In this document: positions 23,160 to 30,631 of the stretch, in pieces
Position numbering within the stretch: the stretch's first letter is position 1
How the letters are laid out: each line of letters opens with the position of its first letter
NCBI GenBank assembly: GCA_017647025.1
Contig: JAGCLL010000165.1
Location: 1 to 34,756 of the forward strand
Reading direction: 5' to 3'
DNA from: Alistipes sp.
GTDB taxonomy: Bacteria; Bacteroidota; Bacteroidia; Bacteroidales; Rikenellaceae
Length of the DNA stretch: 34,756 nt
Translations under genes and position numbers: made by a program
The notes under the pieces: model-generated
What the model was told of the DNA's origin: nothing
The model's input: only the letters and a program-made list of their open reading frames with translations
Database searches by the model: none

Positions 23160-24044
23160 GTGGAGCAGACCGAGAACGATATCTTGAAGCGTGTCCGAAA
23201 AATCGAGATTAAGACACGAGGTTTGTCGAATGAGATTTTCGCAGGAAAGTATCATACGGCATTCAAGGGGCGTGGTATGTCGTTTGCCGAGGTGCGTGAG
23301 TACCGCATCGGCGACGATGTGCGAGATATCGATTGGAATGTTACGGCTCGTTCACGCAAACCGCACATCATGGTCTATGAAGAGGAGCGAGAACTGACAA
23401 TGATGCTGATGGTCGATGTCAGTGGCTCTCGAATGTTCGGTACAACCGACTACCTCAAAAAAAATATCATCACCGAGTTGGCGGCAGTCCTCGCCTTTTC
23501 AGCATCGCAGACGGGCGACAAGGTGGGTTGCATATTCTTCTCGGATAAGGTCGAGAAGTTTATCCCGCCCAAGAAAGGTCGTAGCCATATTCTCGCCATT
23601 ATTCGTGAGTTGGTGGGCTTTGTGCCGGAGTCGAATGGTACGGCGATTTCGGAGGCGGTACGCTACCTTACAGGTGTAAATAAAAAGCGTTGTACGGCTT
23701 TTTTGTTGTCAGATTTCTTGAACTCGAAGCGAGATGACGAGGCTCTCAACGATGCTCTCAAAATTGCCACTTCTCGCCACGATATTGTCGCATTGAAGGT
23801 GTCGGACCCTCGTGAGAGCGAGATGCCCGATGTGGGTATTGTGGAGTTGCAGGATGCCGAAACTGCTCGCAAGGTGTGGGTTGATACCTCATCGAGGGCG
23901 GTGCGAGAGCATTATGCAGATAAGTGGGCGGAGCGTGAGGCGAAAACTCGCGAATTGTTGTTGCATAACCGCATCGATATAGCCGATATATCGACCGATT
24001 CGGACTATGTTGCGGAGTTGATAAAACTCTTCAAAAAGCGATGA
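23160..24044 (+). CDS. DUF58 (VWA-like) protein of the Bat/MoxR cluster
   Basis: A 294-residue cytosolic protein. The DUF58 signature EYRIGDDVRDIDWNVTARSRKP (47-68) is followed by a VWA-like domain beginning MLMVDVSGSRMFG, with a MIDAS-type Asp86-x-Ser88-x-Ser90. It probably works as an adaptor for MoxR. The start must be the GTG at 23160, because an in-frame TAG lies immediately before it (23157-23159) and no early ATG gives the full N-terminus. It begins 11 bases after moxR and its stop overlaps the next start by 4 bases (ATGA), implying translational coupling. Confidence 0.92.
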   Translation: MEQTENDILKRVRKIEIKTRGLSNEIFAGKYHTAFKGRGMSFAEVREYRIGDDVRDIDWNVTARSRKPHIMVYEEERELTMMLMVDVSGSRMFGTTDYLKKNIITELAAVLAFSASQTGDKVGCIFFSDKVEKFIPPKKGRSHILAIIRELVGFVPESNGTAISEAVRYLTGVNKKRCTAFLLSDFLNSKRDDEALNDALKIATSRHDIVALKVSDPRESEMPDVGIVELQDAETARKVWVDTSSRAVREHYADKWAEREAKTRELLLHNRIDIADISTDSDYVAELIKLFKKR

Positions 24045-25063
24045 AAGTGTTACGATACATAACTCTCTCTCTTGCGCTCTTGTTGTCGGTGCAAGGTGTG
24101 TTGGCTCAAAATGGTAAGCCAACAATATCGTCGCATATATCTGCCGATACGGTGATGATTGGCGACAGGGTAACCCTTACGATAGAGGTCGAGAAGGATG
24201 TTATGCAGTATGTCGCCTTTCCGACCTTTGACTTTAATGCAAAGGTGGGCGATGAGCAGTCGGAGCCGAGTATTGAGTTGATTAAGGATTATGCTCCCGA
24301 CACCATTCAGCAGGAGGGGCGCAGAGTACTTCTTCGCAAGCGCTACGAGATGGCAGTCTACGATGAGGGCATCTATAAGTTGGGTAGAGCGCAAGCCCTC
24401 TATGCCGACAAAAACATTGTTGATACACTCTTTGCCGAGCGAGAGGAGCAGTTTGTGGTAAAGACCTTCCAAATAGACTCTACGATGACTACCGTGCGAG
24501 ATTTGAAGCCACAGATGACTCTAAAACTGCGTTTTGCAGAGTTTAGTGGCTATCTTGCTATCGGATTGGGAGTGCTGTTGCTTTTGGGATTGGCATTATA
24601 TCTACTGATACGCCATTTGGCAAAGCAGGGAAAGAGAATTGGCGACCTATTTAAGCCAGCACCACCTGTACCAGCACATATTGTGGCGATTGAGGCGCTC
24701 GAAAAGTTGCACAACGAGAAGTTGTGGCAGAATGACAAACATAAACTCTACTATTCGGGGTTGAGCGATATTTTGCGCACCTATTTGGCAGGTCGCTTCG
24801 AGGTGGGAGCGATGGAGATGACCACTGACGAGATTGCCGATGCTCTGCGTGAGGTGGAAATCGGACATAAGCAGAAGATGGACTTGCTCTCGGTGTTGCG
24901 AGATGCCGATTTGGTGAAGTTTGCAAAGGCAACGCCTGAGGCAAACGATAATGAACTCGCCTACGATAGAGCCTACCACTTCGTTGAAGAGACCAAGCCT
25001 GTTGAGGTGGTCGAGGAGGAGGAAGACGAGCCAACCAAAAATGAGAAGGAGGGGCAGAGATGA
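24041..25063 (+). CDS. BatD-like/DUF4381-like membrane protein
   Basis: A 340-residue exported membrane protein with a cleavable signal peptide (1-22, ending VLAQ). A periplasmic beta-rich domain (about 25-165) resembles the start of BatD proteins (TVMIGDRVTLTIEVE, ending in a segment of YEMAVYDEGIYKLG type). One membrane helix (about 172-192) leads to a cytoplasmic helical domain (about 205-310, with LYYSGLSDILRTYLAGRFEVGAMEMTTDEIADAL) of the DUF4381 kind, then a very acidic tail (VVEEEEDEP). The combined architecture is inferred from the layout rather than from a firm family match. It is coupled on both sides by 4-base ATGA overlaps, so it is an integral part of the cluster. Confidence 0.75.
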   Translation: MKVLRYITLSLALLLSVQGVLAQNGKPTISSHISADTVMIGDRVTLTIEVEKDVMQYVAFPTFDFNAKVGDEQSEPSIELIKDYAPDTIQQEGRRVLLRKRYEMAVYDEGIYKLGRAQALYADKNIVDTLFAEREEQFVVKTFQIDSTMTTVRDLKPQMTLKLRFAEFSGYLAIGLGVLLLLGLALYLLIRHLAKQGKRIGDLFKPAPPVPAHIVAIEALEKLHNEKLWQNDKHKLYYSGLSDILRTYLAGRFEVGAMEMTTDEIADALREVEIGHKQKMDLLSVLRDADLVKFAKATPEANDNELAYDRAYHFVEETKPVEVVEEEEDEPTKNEKEGQR

Positions 25064-25800
25064 GAGCAATAGTGAAATATCTGGTAATTATTGTGATGCT
25101 CTTCATTTGTGGTGAGGTGGCGGCGCAACAGATGCGAGAGCGAGGTCTGGTGCGTAGGGGTAACCGAGAGTTCCGTCGTGAGAAGTTCGAGAAGAGTGTT
25201 GATAGTTATCAAGAGGCTTTGAAACACGATCCAAACTCGTTTGAGGCGAAGTATGACCTTGCATCGGCACTCTACCGTACCGAGCGATATGACAAGGCAG
25301 AGAAGACATTGTTGGGCATAGTGAACGATTCAACCCGCACCGAATTGGAGCGTGGTGAGGTGGCGTACAATCTCGGAAATACACAGTTTGCACAACAGAA
25401 ATATAAGGAGGCGCTCTCGTCGTATCGTAGGGCTATGCGCTGCAATCCGAATGATGAGGATGCGAAGTTCAACTACGCCTTTACCAAGCGCCTAATTCAG
25501 CAGCAGGAGCAACAACAACAGCAGAATCAAGACCAAAACCAAGATCAAAATCAGAACCAGAATAAGGATAACCAAGATAAGCAGAACGACCAAAACAGTC
25601 AAGACCAGCAAGATAAGCAACAGCCTCAAAACCAAGAGGGCAAGGAGGAACAACAAGAGGGTGGACAACGCCCTGAGGGTGCGATGACTCCTGAACAACA
25701 AGAGGCTCTCTTGCAGGCTATTCAGGCGGAGGAGGATAAGACGCAGGATAAGTTGAAGGAGAAGGCTGCGGTGCTTATTAAAGGAGGAAAAAATTGGTAG
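25060..25800 (+). CDS. TPR protein with Q/N-rich C-terminal region (BatC-like)
   Basis: A 246-residue protein: an N-terminal hydrophobic export segment (about 6-22), at least two to three tetratricopeptide repeats (about 36-140, e.g. AKYDLASALYRTERYDKAEKTLL and VAYNLGNTQFAQQKYKEALSSYRRAMRCNP), then a strongly biased segment (148-203) made almost entirely of Gln, Asn, Asp and Lys, and a charged C-terminal helix. In the Bacteroides Bat operon the TPR gene (batC) follows batA and batB; here it precedes both. The repeat domain would serve as the protein-interaction scaffold. The low-complexity segment has no obvious catalytic role and may be a flexible linker. Confidence 0.85.
   Translation: MRAIVKYLVIIVMLFICGEVAAQQMRERGLVRRGNREFRREKFEKSVDSYQEALKHDPNSFEAKYDLASALYRTERYDKAEKTLLGIVNDSTRTELERGEVAYNLGNTQFAQQKYKEALSSYRRAMRCNPNDEDAKFNYAFTKRLIQQQEQQQQQNQDQNQDQNQNQNKDNQDKQNDQNSQDQQDKQQPQNQEGKEEQQEGGQRPEGAMTPEQQEALLQAIQAEEDKTQDKLKEKAAVLIKGGKNW
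25495..25665 (+). repeat. Low-complexity CAA/AAC/GAT-rich coding repeat
   Basis: The DNA encoding the Q/N-rich tail of the TPR protein is an imperfect purine-rich array of CAR, AAY and GAY codons, with repeated CAAGACCAAAACCAAGA-like units. It is open in frame throughout. Such tracts often vary in length between strains by slippage. Confidence 0.7.
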
Positions 25801-25803
25801 AAT

Positions 25804-26793
25804 ATGGAGTTTGCAAACCCTAAAATACTATGGTTGTTGGTGGTTGTGCCACTTGTGGTTGCCTACTATGTGTGGCGGGCAATGCAGGGCGGAGCATCGA
25901 TTGTAATCTCCACCACCGACTCGTTGCGCTCGGCGCCTCGCACTCTGCGCTACTATCTGCGTCATTTGCCGATAGTGTTGCGTGTGGTGGCTTTGGTGTT
26001 GATTATTCTCGCCTCGGCTCGACCTCAATCCGTAGAGCACGAAACAAAGACCGAAACCGAAGGTATTGATATTGTTTTAGCAGTCGATATATCGACCTCT
26101 ATGCTTGCTCGTGATCTCCAACCCGACCGCCTGACTGCGGCAAAGGAGGTTGCATCGCAATTTGTCGCTAATCGCCAGGGCGACCGCATCGGTTTGGTTG
26201 TTTTTGCGGGTGAGGCGTTTACCCAAACACCTCTTACCACCGACCAATCGTCGTTGCAGACACTCTTGGGCAGACTTCGCAGCGGAGTTGTGGAGGATGG
26301 TACGGCTATCGGTAACGGCTTGGCTACGGCAGTAAATCGTTTGCGTGAGAGCGACTCGAAGTCGAAGATTATAATCCTCTTGACCGATGGTGTGAATAAT
26401 CGTGGTCAGATTGCTCCACTCACAGTGGCTGATATTGCGAAAGAGCAGGGTATAAAGGTCTATACTATTGGCGTTGGCCGCAACGGAACAGCCCCATATC
26501 CACTCTTTGACCAGAGAGGTCGTGTGGTTGATGTCGTCGAGGCGAAGGTTGAGATTGACGAAAAGATGTTGCAGACGATTGCCGAAAAGACGGGCGGAGA
26601 GTACTTCCGTGCAACCGATAAAACCTCGTTGGAGCAGATATATCAGCAGATTGATAAGATGGAGAAGTCGAAGGTCGAAAAGTTTGACATCACCCATATT
26701 CACGAGGAGTACCTTATCTACGCTTTGTGGGCACTCGCACTTCTTCTGCTCGAATTTATTATTAAATATATAGTATTAAAACGCATACCATAA
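25804..26793 (+). CDS. batA: VWA-domain membrane protein BatA-like
   Basis: A 329-residue inner-membrane protein. Two N-terminal hydrophobic segments (about 8-24 and 55-72) precede a von Willebrand factor A domain (about 88-285), and a third membrane helix lies near 305-322. The metal-ion-dependent adhesion site is intact: VDISTS (Asp95, Ser97, Ser99), the later TPLTTD threonine and LLTDG aspartate. The RPQ motif after the second helix is typical of Bat proteins. It overlaps batB by one base (TAATG). In Bacteroides fragilis the Bat operon was linked to aerotolerance, but the mechanism is not established. Confidence 0.9.
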   Translation: MEFANPKILWLLVVVPLVVAYYVWRAMQGGASIVISTTDSLRSAPRTLRYYLRHLPIVLRVVALVLIILASARPQSVEHETKTETEGIDIVLAVDISTSMLARDLQPDRLTAAKEVASQFVANRQGDRIGLVVFAGEAFTQTPLTTDQSSLQTLLGRLRSGVVEDGTAIGNGLATAVNRLRESDSKSKIIILLTDGVNNRGQIAPLTVADIAKEQGIKVYTIGVGRNGTAPYPLFDQRGRVVDVVEAKVEIDEKMLQTIAEKTGGEYFRATDKTSLEQIYQQIDKMEKSKVEKFDITHIHEEYLIYALWALALLLLEFIIKYIVLKRIP

Positions 26794-27806
26794 TGTTTAG
26801 ATTTGCAAATCCTCATCTGCTATGGCTACTGCTTGTAGTACCCGTGATGGTTGTTGCCTTTGCGATAGTGCTTGGTGTGCGTAGGCGCAACCTTCAACGC
26901 TTTGGAAATATAGAGGTTGTGAAGGGGCTTTTGCGTGATGTGTCGTCGTGGCGTGTACACGCAAAGTTTATACTCTTTTCGCTTGCCTATGTGGCGCTTG
27001 TCTTTGCTGTGGCTCGACCACAGTTTGGCGCAAAACTCCGTGAAGAGAAGCGTGAGGGCGTGGAGATGATGTTTGTGGTCGATGTGTCGAACTCGATGCT
27101 GGCGGAGGATTTTACGCCAAATCGCCTGGATAGAACTCGCTATGCCATAGATAAACTCTTTGCCTCGCTCAACCAAGATAGAGTGGGCGTGGTGGTCTTT
27201 GCGGGTGAGGCGAAGGTGCAACTGCCAATCACCACCGACTATCGTATGGCTCGCAACTTCGCAAAGCGACTCTCGCCGTCGTTGGTTGAGGTGCAGGGAA
27301 CAGATCTTTCTGATGCGATAGATTTAGCATCTCTCTCCTTCTCGCAGAGGGAGAATGCAAGTCGGGTGATGATATTGATAACCGATGGAGAGGCGCACGA
27401 TGCAGATGCAGTGGTGGCTGCTGAGCGTGCTGCCGAACGAGGAATACACATCTTTACAATAGGTATTGGCTCACCACAGGGCGCTCCAATCAAAATTGAT
27501 AGCGAGTTTATCAAGGATGAGAAGGGTGAGATGGTCGTTTCACGCCTTAATGAGGAGTTGTTGCAGACCATTGCCGAGAAGGGTAAAGGTGGATATATTC
27601 GTGCTTCGAATGCCGAGTTTGGCTTGTCGGAGATTGTAGAGGAGATAGAGAAGATGGAGAAGTCGGAACTCTCGACACTCCACTTCGATGAGTATAACGA
27701 ACAGTTCTACTGGATTTTGTGGGTGGCACTCGCTCTATTGTTGTTGGAGAGCCTTCTCCTTGATCGTCGCAATCCTCGACTTCGCAGATTTAATATCTTC
27801 GAGTAA
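26793..27806 (+). CDS. batB: VWA-domain membrane protein BatB-like
   Basis: A 337-residue paralogue of the preceding protein with the same plan: helices at about 8-28 and 57-75, the RPQFG motif, a VWA domain (about 90-290) with MIDAS VVDVSNS (Asp97, Ser99, Ser101), and a C-terminal helix near 312-328. Pairing of two VWA membrane proteins is characteristic of Bat clusters, where they are thought to assemble with each other. It ends the operon. No batD or batE follows; the stop lies 17 bases inside the 3' end of the convergent waaA gene, and no terminator was seen between them. Confidence 0.9.
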   Translation: MFRFANPHLLWLLLVVPVMVVAFAIVLGVRRRNLQRFGNIEVVKGLLRDVSSWRVHAKFILFSLAYVALVFAVARPQFGAKLREEKREGVEMMFVVDVSNSMLAEDFTPNRLDRTRYAIDKLFASLNQDRVGVVVFAGEAKVQLPITTDYRMARNFAKRLSPSLVEVQGTDLSDAIDLASLSFSQRENASRVMILITDGEAHDADAVVAAERAAERGIHIFTIGIGSPQGAPIKIDSEFIKDEKGEMVVSRLNEELLQTIAEKGKGGYIRASNAEFGLSEIVEEIEKMEKSELSTLHFDEYNEQFYWILWVALALLLLESLLLDRRNPRLRRFNIFE

Positions 27807-29022
27807 AAATCGAATCAACAATTTTGTCCGTTGCTCCACGATGGTGCGATGTGTACTCCTTGGCAAGTGCTTTTATCTTGTCGAGTTCTGCTTGATTGTG
27901 GTGCAGTGATGCAAACCACTGTTGCAACTCCTCGCTATTGCGTACAGAATGGGCTACACCTAACGAAATTAAATCGCAAGCCTCCTTGAATTTGCGGTAC
28001 TTTGTGCCAAATGCTACAGGTAAGCCGTAGACTGCCGCCTCCAATGTGTTGTGGATACCTGCGCCAAAGCCTCCACCTATATATGCCCAATCGGCAGAGC
28101 CATAGACACGGGAGAGTAGCCCCATCGTGTCGAGTACAAGGAGTTGTTTGTCGGCATATTCGCACTGTGTAAAACGGGTGTATCGCACCACGCCCCCTTT
28201 CACCTCTCGCTCCAATTTAGAGATGCGCTCCTCGCTTATTTCGTGCGGAGCAATGATAAACTTTGTGTCGGGGTAGGCGTTTATCAATGGCACTAAATAC
28301 TCTTCATCAATGCTCCAGGTTGAGCCAGCAACAAAGAGTTGTTTGTCCCCCTTAAATTGCTCTACAATATCGACTCTCTCTGCACTTTCGGCAATGGCTG
28401 CAACTCGGTCAAAACGGGTGTCGCCCGCTACAATTACATTGTCGAAGCCCAACTCCGCCAAGAGCGACTTTGAGCCCTCGTCTTGAACGAATATGCTCTC
28501 GAAGGAGTGTAGCGCTCTGCGCCACCACCAGCCAAATGGCGAGAAGAATATCGAATTTCGGCGGAAAATGGCAGAGGTTATAAAGGTGCGAATGTTGCGT
28601 CTGCGCAGTTCGGTGAGCATATTTAGCCAAAATTCGTACTTCACGAATATGGCAATTTCGGGCTTTACGATGTCGATAAATCGACGCACATTGCGCTTGG
28701 TGTCGATTGGTATATAGAAGACATAATCGGCATTTGCGTAGTTCTTGCGCACCTCGTAGCCCGACGGAGAGAAGAAGGTTAATAAAATTTTGTGGTCGGG
28801 AAACCTCTCCTTTACACAATCCACGAGAGGCCTTCCCTGCTCGAAGTCGCCCAACGAGGCGACATGTATCCACACTATGGGAGCATCGTTGCCTATCTCG
28901 CTCTGCATATGCTCGAACATCCCCTTGCGTCCGCTAAATATCGCTCTCATCTTTGGGTTGAGTGGCGAAATAAGGCGAATAAATGCTGCACCAAGCGCTA
29001 TTCCAAGATTATATAACCACAT
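27790..29022 (-). CDS. waaA: Kdo transferase WaaA (3-deoxy-D-manno-octulosonate transferase)
   Basis: GT30 glycosyltransferase that transfers Kdo from CMP-Kdo to lipid A precursor at the inner membrane. The 410-residue protein has a hydrophobic N-terminus, the WIHVASLGDFEQGRPL segment (51-66), PEIAIFVKYEFWLNM, and FVAGSTW. C-terminal nucleotide-binding motifs are IAPHE (the His/Glu after IIAPH), YIGGGFGAGIHNTLEAAVYGLPVAFG and a final helix. In characterised enzymes the SxGE glutamate (Glu60 in E. coli, Glu31 in Aquifex) is the proposed general base; here the codon at 28846-28848 is GAC, giving Asp59. It follows yraN by 9 bases and overlaps batB convergently by 17 bases. Confidence 0.92.
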   Translation of the reverse strand: MWLYNLGIALGAAFIRLISPLNPKMRAIFSGRKGMFEHMQSEIGNDAPIVWIHVASLGDFEQGRPLVDCVKERFPDHKILLTFFSPSGYEVRKNYANADYVFYIPIDTKRNVRRFIDIVKPEIAIFVKYEFWLNMLTELRRRNIRTFITSAIFRRNSIFFSPFGWWWRRALHSFESIFVQDEGSKSLLAELGFDNVIVAGDTRFDRVAAIAESAERVDIVEQFKGDKQLFVAGSTWSIDEEYLVPLINAYPDTKFIIAPHEISEERISKLEREVKGGVVRYTRFTQCEYADKQLLVLDTMGLLSRVYGSADWAYIGGGFGAGIHNTLEAAVYGLPVAFGTKYRKFKEACDLISLGVAHSVRNSEELQQWFASLHHNQAELDKIKALAKEYTSHHRGATDKIVDSIFTRRY

Positions 29023-29031
29023 ATAAATTAT

Positions 29032-29400
29032 CTACCAACTATACTCCATTGCATCTTCGACGAAGCGCAGCGCCTCCACTCGCTCGCCAATCATCTCGAT
29101 GGCAATAAGTGAGAAACGAGGCTCTAATTGGCTATGATGTTGAGCCATATATGCCGACGCAGCACGGCGCATAGCACGATACTTCTGCTCGGTCAGAGCC
29201 TCTTCGGGCGCAGTCATTGTACCCGCTTTGCGAGTCTTAACCTCCACAAAGTGCAGTTCATCGTAGCGAGTTGCTATAATATCAATCTCGCTTCTGCCTA
29301 TACGGTAGTTGCGCTCAACAATCATAAAACCATTCTGGCGAAGGTAATCCACCGCCGCCTGCTCACCAAGTGCTCCTCGTATCTGTCGCTCGGTCTGCAT
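29032..29400 (-). CDS. yraN: YraN/UPF0102-family nuclease-like protein
   Basis: A 122-residue protein of the UPF0102 family with a predicted restriction-endonuclease-like (Holliday-junction-resolvase-like) fold. The expected catalytic pattern is visible: GRSEIDIIA with Glu38 and Asp40, then FVEVKTRK with Glu53 and Lys55. The N-terminal GALGEQAAVDYLRQNGF is also typical. The physiological role of this family is not firmly known. Its start codon directly abuts the pepE stop and the next gene is waaA after 9 bases, so the three form one unit. Confidence 0.92.
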   Translation of the reverse strand: MQTERQIRGALGEQAAVDYLRQNGFMIVERNYRIGRSEIDIIATRYDELHFVEVKTRKAGTMTAPEEALTEQKYRAMRRAASAYMAQHHSQLEPRFSLIAIEMIGERVEALRFVEDAMEYSW

Positions 29401-30102
29401 CTACAATAAGAAACTCAAATCATCTCCTGCCTGTACCTCGTAGGCCTCCACGCCCTTTTTGAAGATTCGCATCGGGCGAGAGCCAATAAGTTCCAATTTG
29501 CCGTCCACATAGCGCAACATACAGCCCTCGCGCAAACCTACGACATAACGGCGAGGATTTGCCTCGATATACTCTTCGATACGCTGCTCACGAGTTTCAC
29601 CTGCGTGTCCCTCAGGGTTTGCATCGAGGTAGTGTGGGTTGATTTGGAACTTCACAGCACCGATAGCCTTGAATGATTCAGGCTCTACGATAGGCATATC
29701 GTTGGTGGTGCAGATTGTAGGACAACATACATTGCTACCAGCCGACCAACCTACATAAGGCACATCCTCCTTAATTCGCTTCAAAATAGCGGTCATCAAG
29801 CCCTGCTCCTGCATCTTTTTTGTAAGAGCAAAGGTGTTGCCGCCACCTACGCAAATGGCTTGCGCCTCTCGGATTGCTTTGCGAGGATTCTTTTCACGAT
29901 GAATTGAGCGTACTTTTACGCCAATCTCGTTAAAGCGCTCCTGTACCTTGCGCTCGTACTCGTTGTAAGAGAAGGTTACTGCGGCATAAGGGATAAAAAT
30001 CACCTCGCTGATGCCCTGTAAGTGGGCTCCAATCTGTGCAATAGGGTACTTTAAGTAAGCCTCGCCGGCATTGGTCGAATTTGAGATTAAAAGCAATTTC
30101 AT
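29401..30102 (-). CDS. pepE: Dipeptidase E (alpha-aspartyl dipeptidase, peptidase S51)
   Basis: Cytosolic serine dipeptidase that cleaves Asp-X dipeptides. The 233-residue protein matches the family from the start (MKLLLISNSTNAGEAYL). The proposed triad is intact with the same numbering as the enteric enzyme: Ser120 in GWSAGSNV, Asp135 in TTNDMP and His157 in NPHYLD. VGGGNTFAL precedes the nucleophile elbow as expected. It is the first gene of pepE-yraN-waaA and is transcribed divergently from acpP. Confidence 0.95.
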   Translation of the reverse strand: MKLLLISNSTNAGEAYLKYPIAQIGAHLQGISEVIFIPYAAVTFSYNEYERKVQERFNEIGVKVRSIHREKNPRKAIREAQAICVGGGNTFALTKKMQEQGLMTAILKRIKEDVPYVGWSAGSNVCCPTICTTNDMPIVEPESFKAIGAVKFQINPHYLDANPEGHAGETREQRIEEYIEANPRRYVVGLREGCMLRYVDGKLELIGSRPMRIFKKGVEAYEVQAGDDLSFLL

Positions 30103-30175
30103 ATATCTATCTAATTTTCAGTTGTTTACGCTTAAAATATGGTTAATTGTTAGTAAATTATTCGTAATTTTATGC

Positions 30176-30183
30176 CAAAGATA
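30176..30183 (-). promoter_or_regulatory. -7 element of the pepE promoter
   Basis: TATCTTTG on the minus strand matches TAnnTTTG, with a predicted start near 30169 and a leader of about 67 bases. It lies only 12 bases from the oppositely oriented acpP -7 element. Confidence 0.55.
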
Positions 30184-30195
30184 ATAAAAAAGTGT

Positions 30196-30203
30196 TACAT
30201 TTG
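30196..30203 (+). promoter_or_regulatory. -7 element of the acpP promoter; long leader follows
   Basis: TACATTTG matches TAnnTTTG. The predicted start near 30210 leaves a leader of about 144 bases before the acpP ATG, with only weak pairing visible (CCCTTT near 30229 with AGAGGG near 30256). No TTTG is found at the -33 position, which falls on the pepE -7 element. Confidence 0.55.
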
Positions 30204-30353
30204 CACCGTTGGTTTTCAATAAAATATGCCCTTTCGTAGGTAAAAAGTAGCGCAGAGGGGTGTAGGAGTGTGAAAATCGATATATGTAATGTTGCAGATA
30301 ATTACAAAAAATAGATTACAACTAAATTATTGTTAAACTAAAAACTGAAAGTT

Positions 30354-30587
30354 ATGTCAGAGATTCAAGAAAAAGTTGTTAAAATTATTGTAGACAAGTT
30401 GGGCGTTAAGGAGTCTGAGGTTACTCCAGAGGCTACCTTCACTGGTGACCTTGGTGCTGATTCGTTGGATACTGTTGAACTCGTTATGGAGTTCGAGAAG
30501 GCATTCGGCGTACAGGTAGAGGACGAGGCTGCTGAGAAGTTCCAGACTGTAGGTGATGTTATCACATACATCGAGGAGCACAAATAG
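30354..30587 (+). CDS. acpP: Acyl carrier protein
   Basis: Acidic 77-residue carrier for fatty acid synthesis. The [15 protein letters not shown] motif places the 4'-phosphopantetheine attachment at Ser37. The fold is standard throughout, from [18 protein letters not shown] to the final [10 protein letters not shown]. It is the first gene of acpP-fabF-rnc-radC, an arrangement conserved in Bacteroidota, and is separated from fabF by 44 bases. Codon use is highly biased, as expected for an abundant protein. Confidence 0.97.
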   Translation: MSEIQEKVVKIIVDKLGVKESEVTPEATFTGDLGADSLDTVELVMEFEKAFGVQVEDEAAEKFQTVGDVITYIEEHK

Positions 30588-30631
30588 TCTTATACTATTA
30601 TTAATGAAATTAAAGCCCGTAGGCGATTGAT

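Noticed and set aside
25495..25665. Possible CRISPR-like or satellite array
   Set aside because: The units are short, imperfect, without spacers, and lie in frame within a protein gene.
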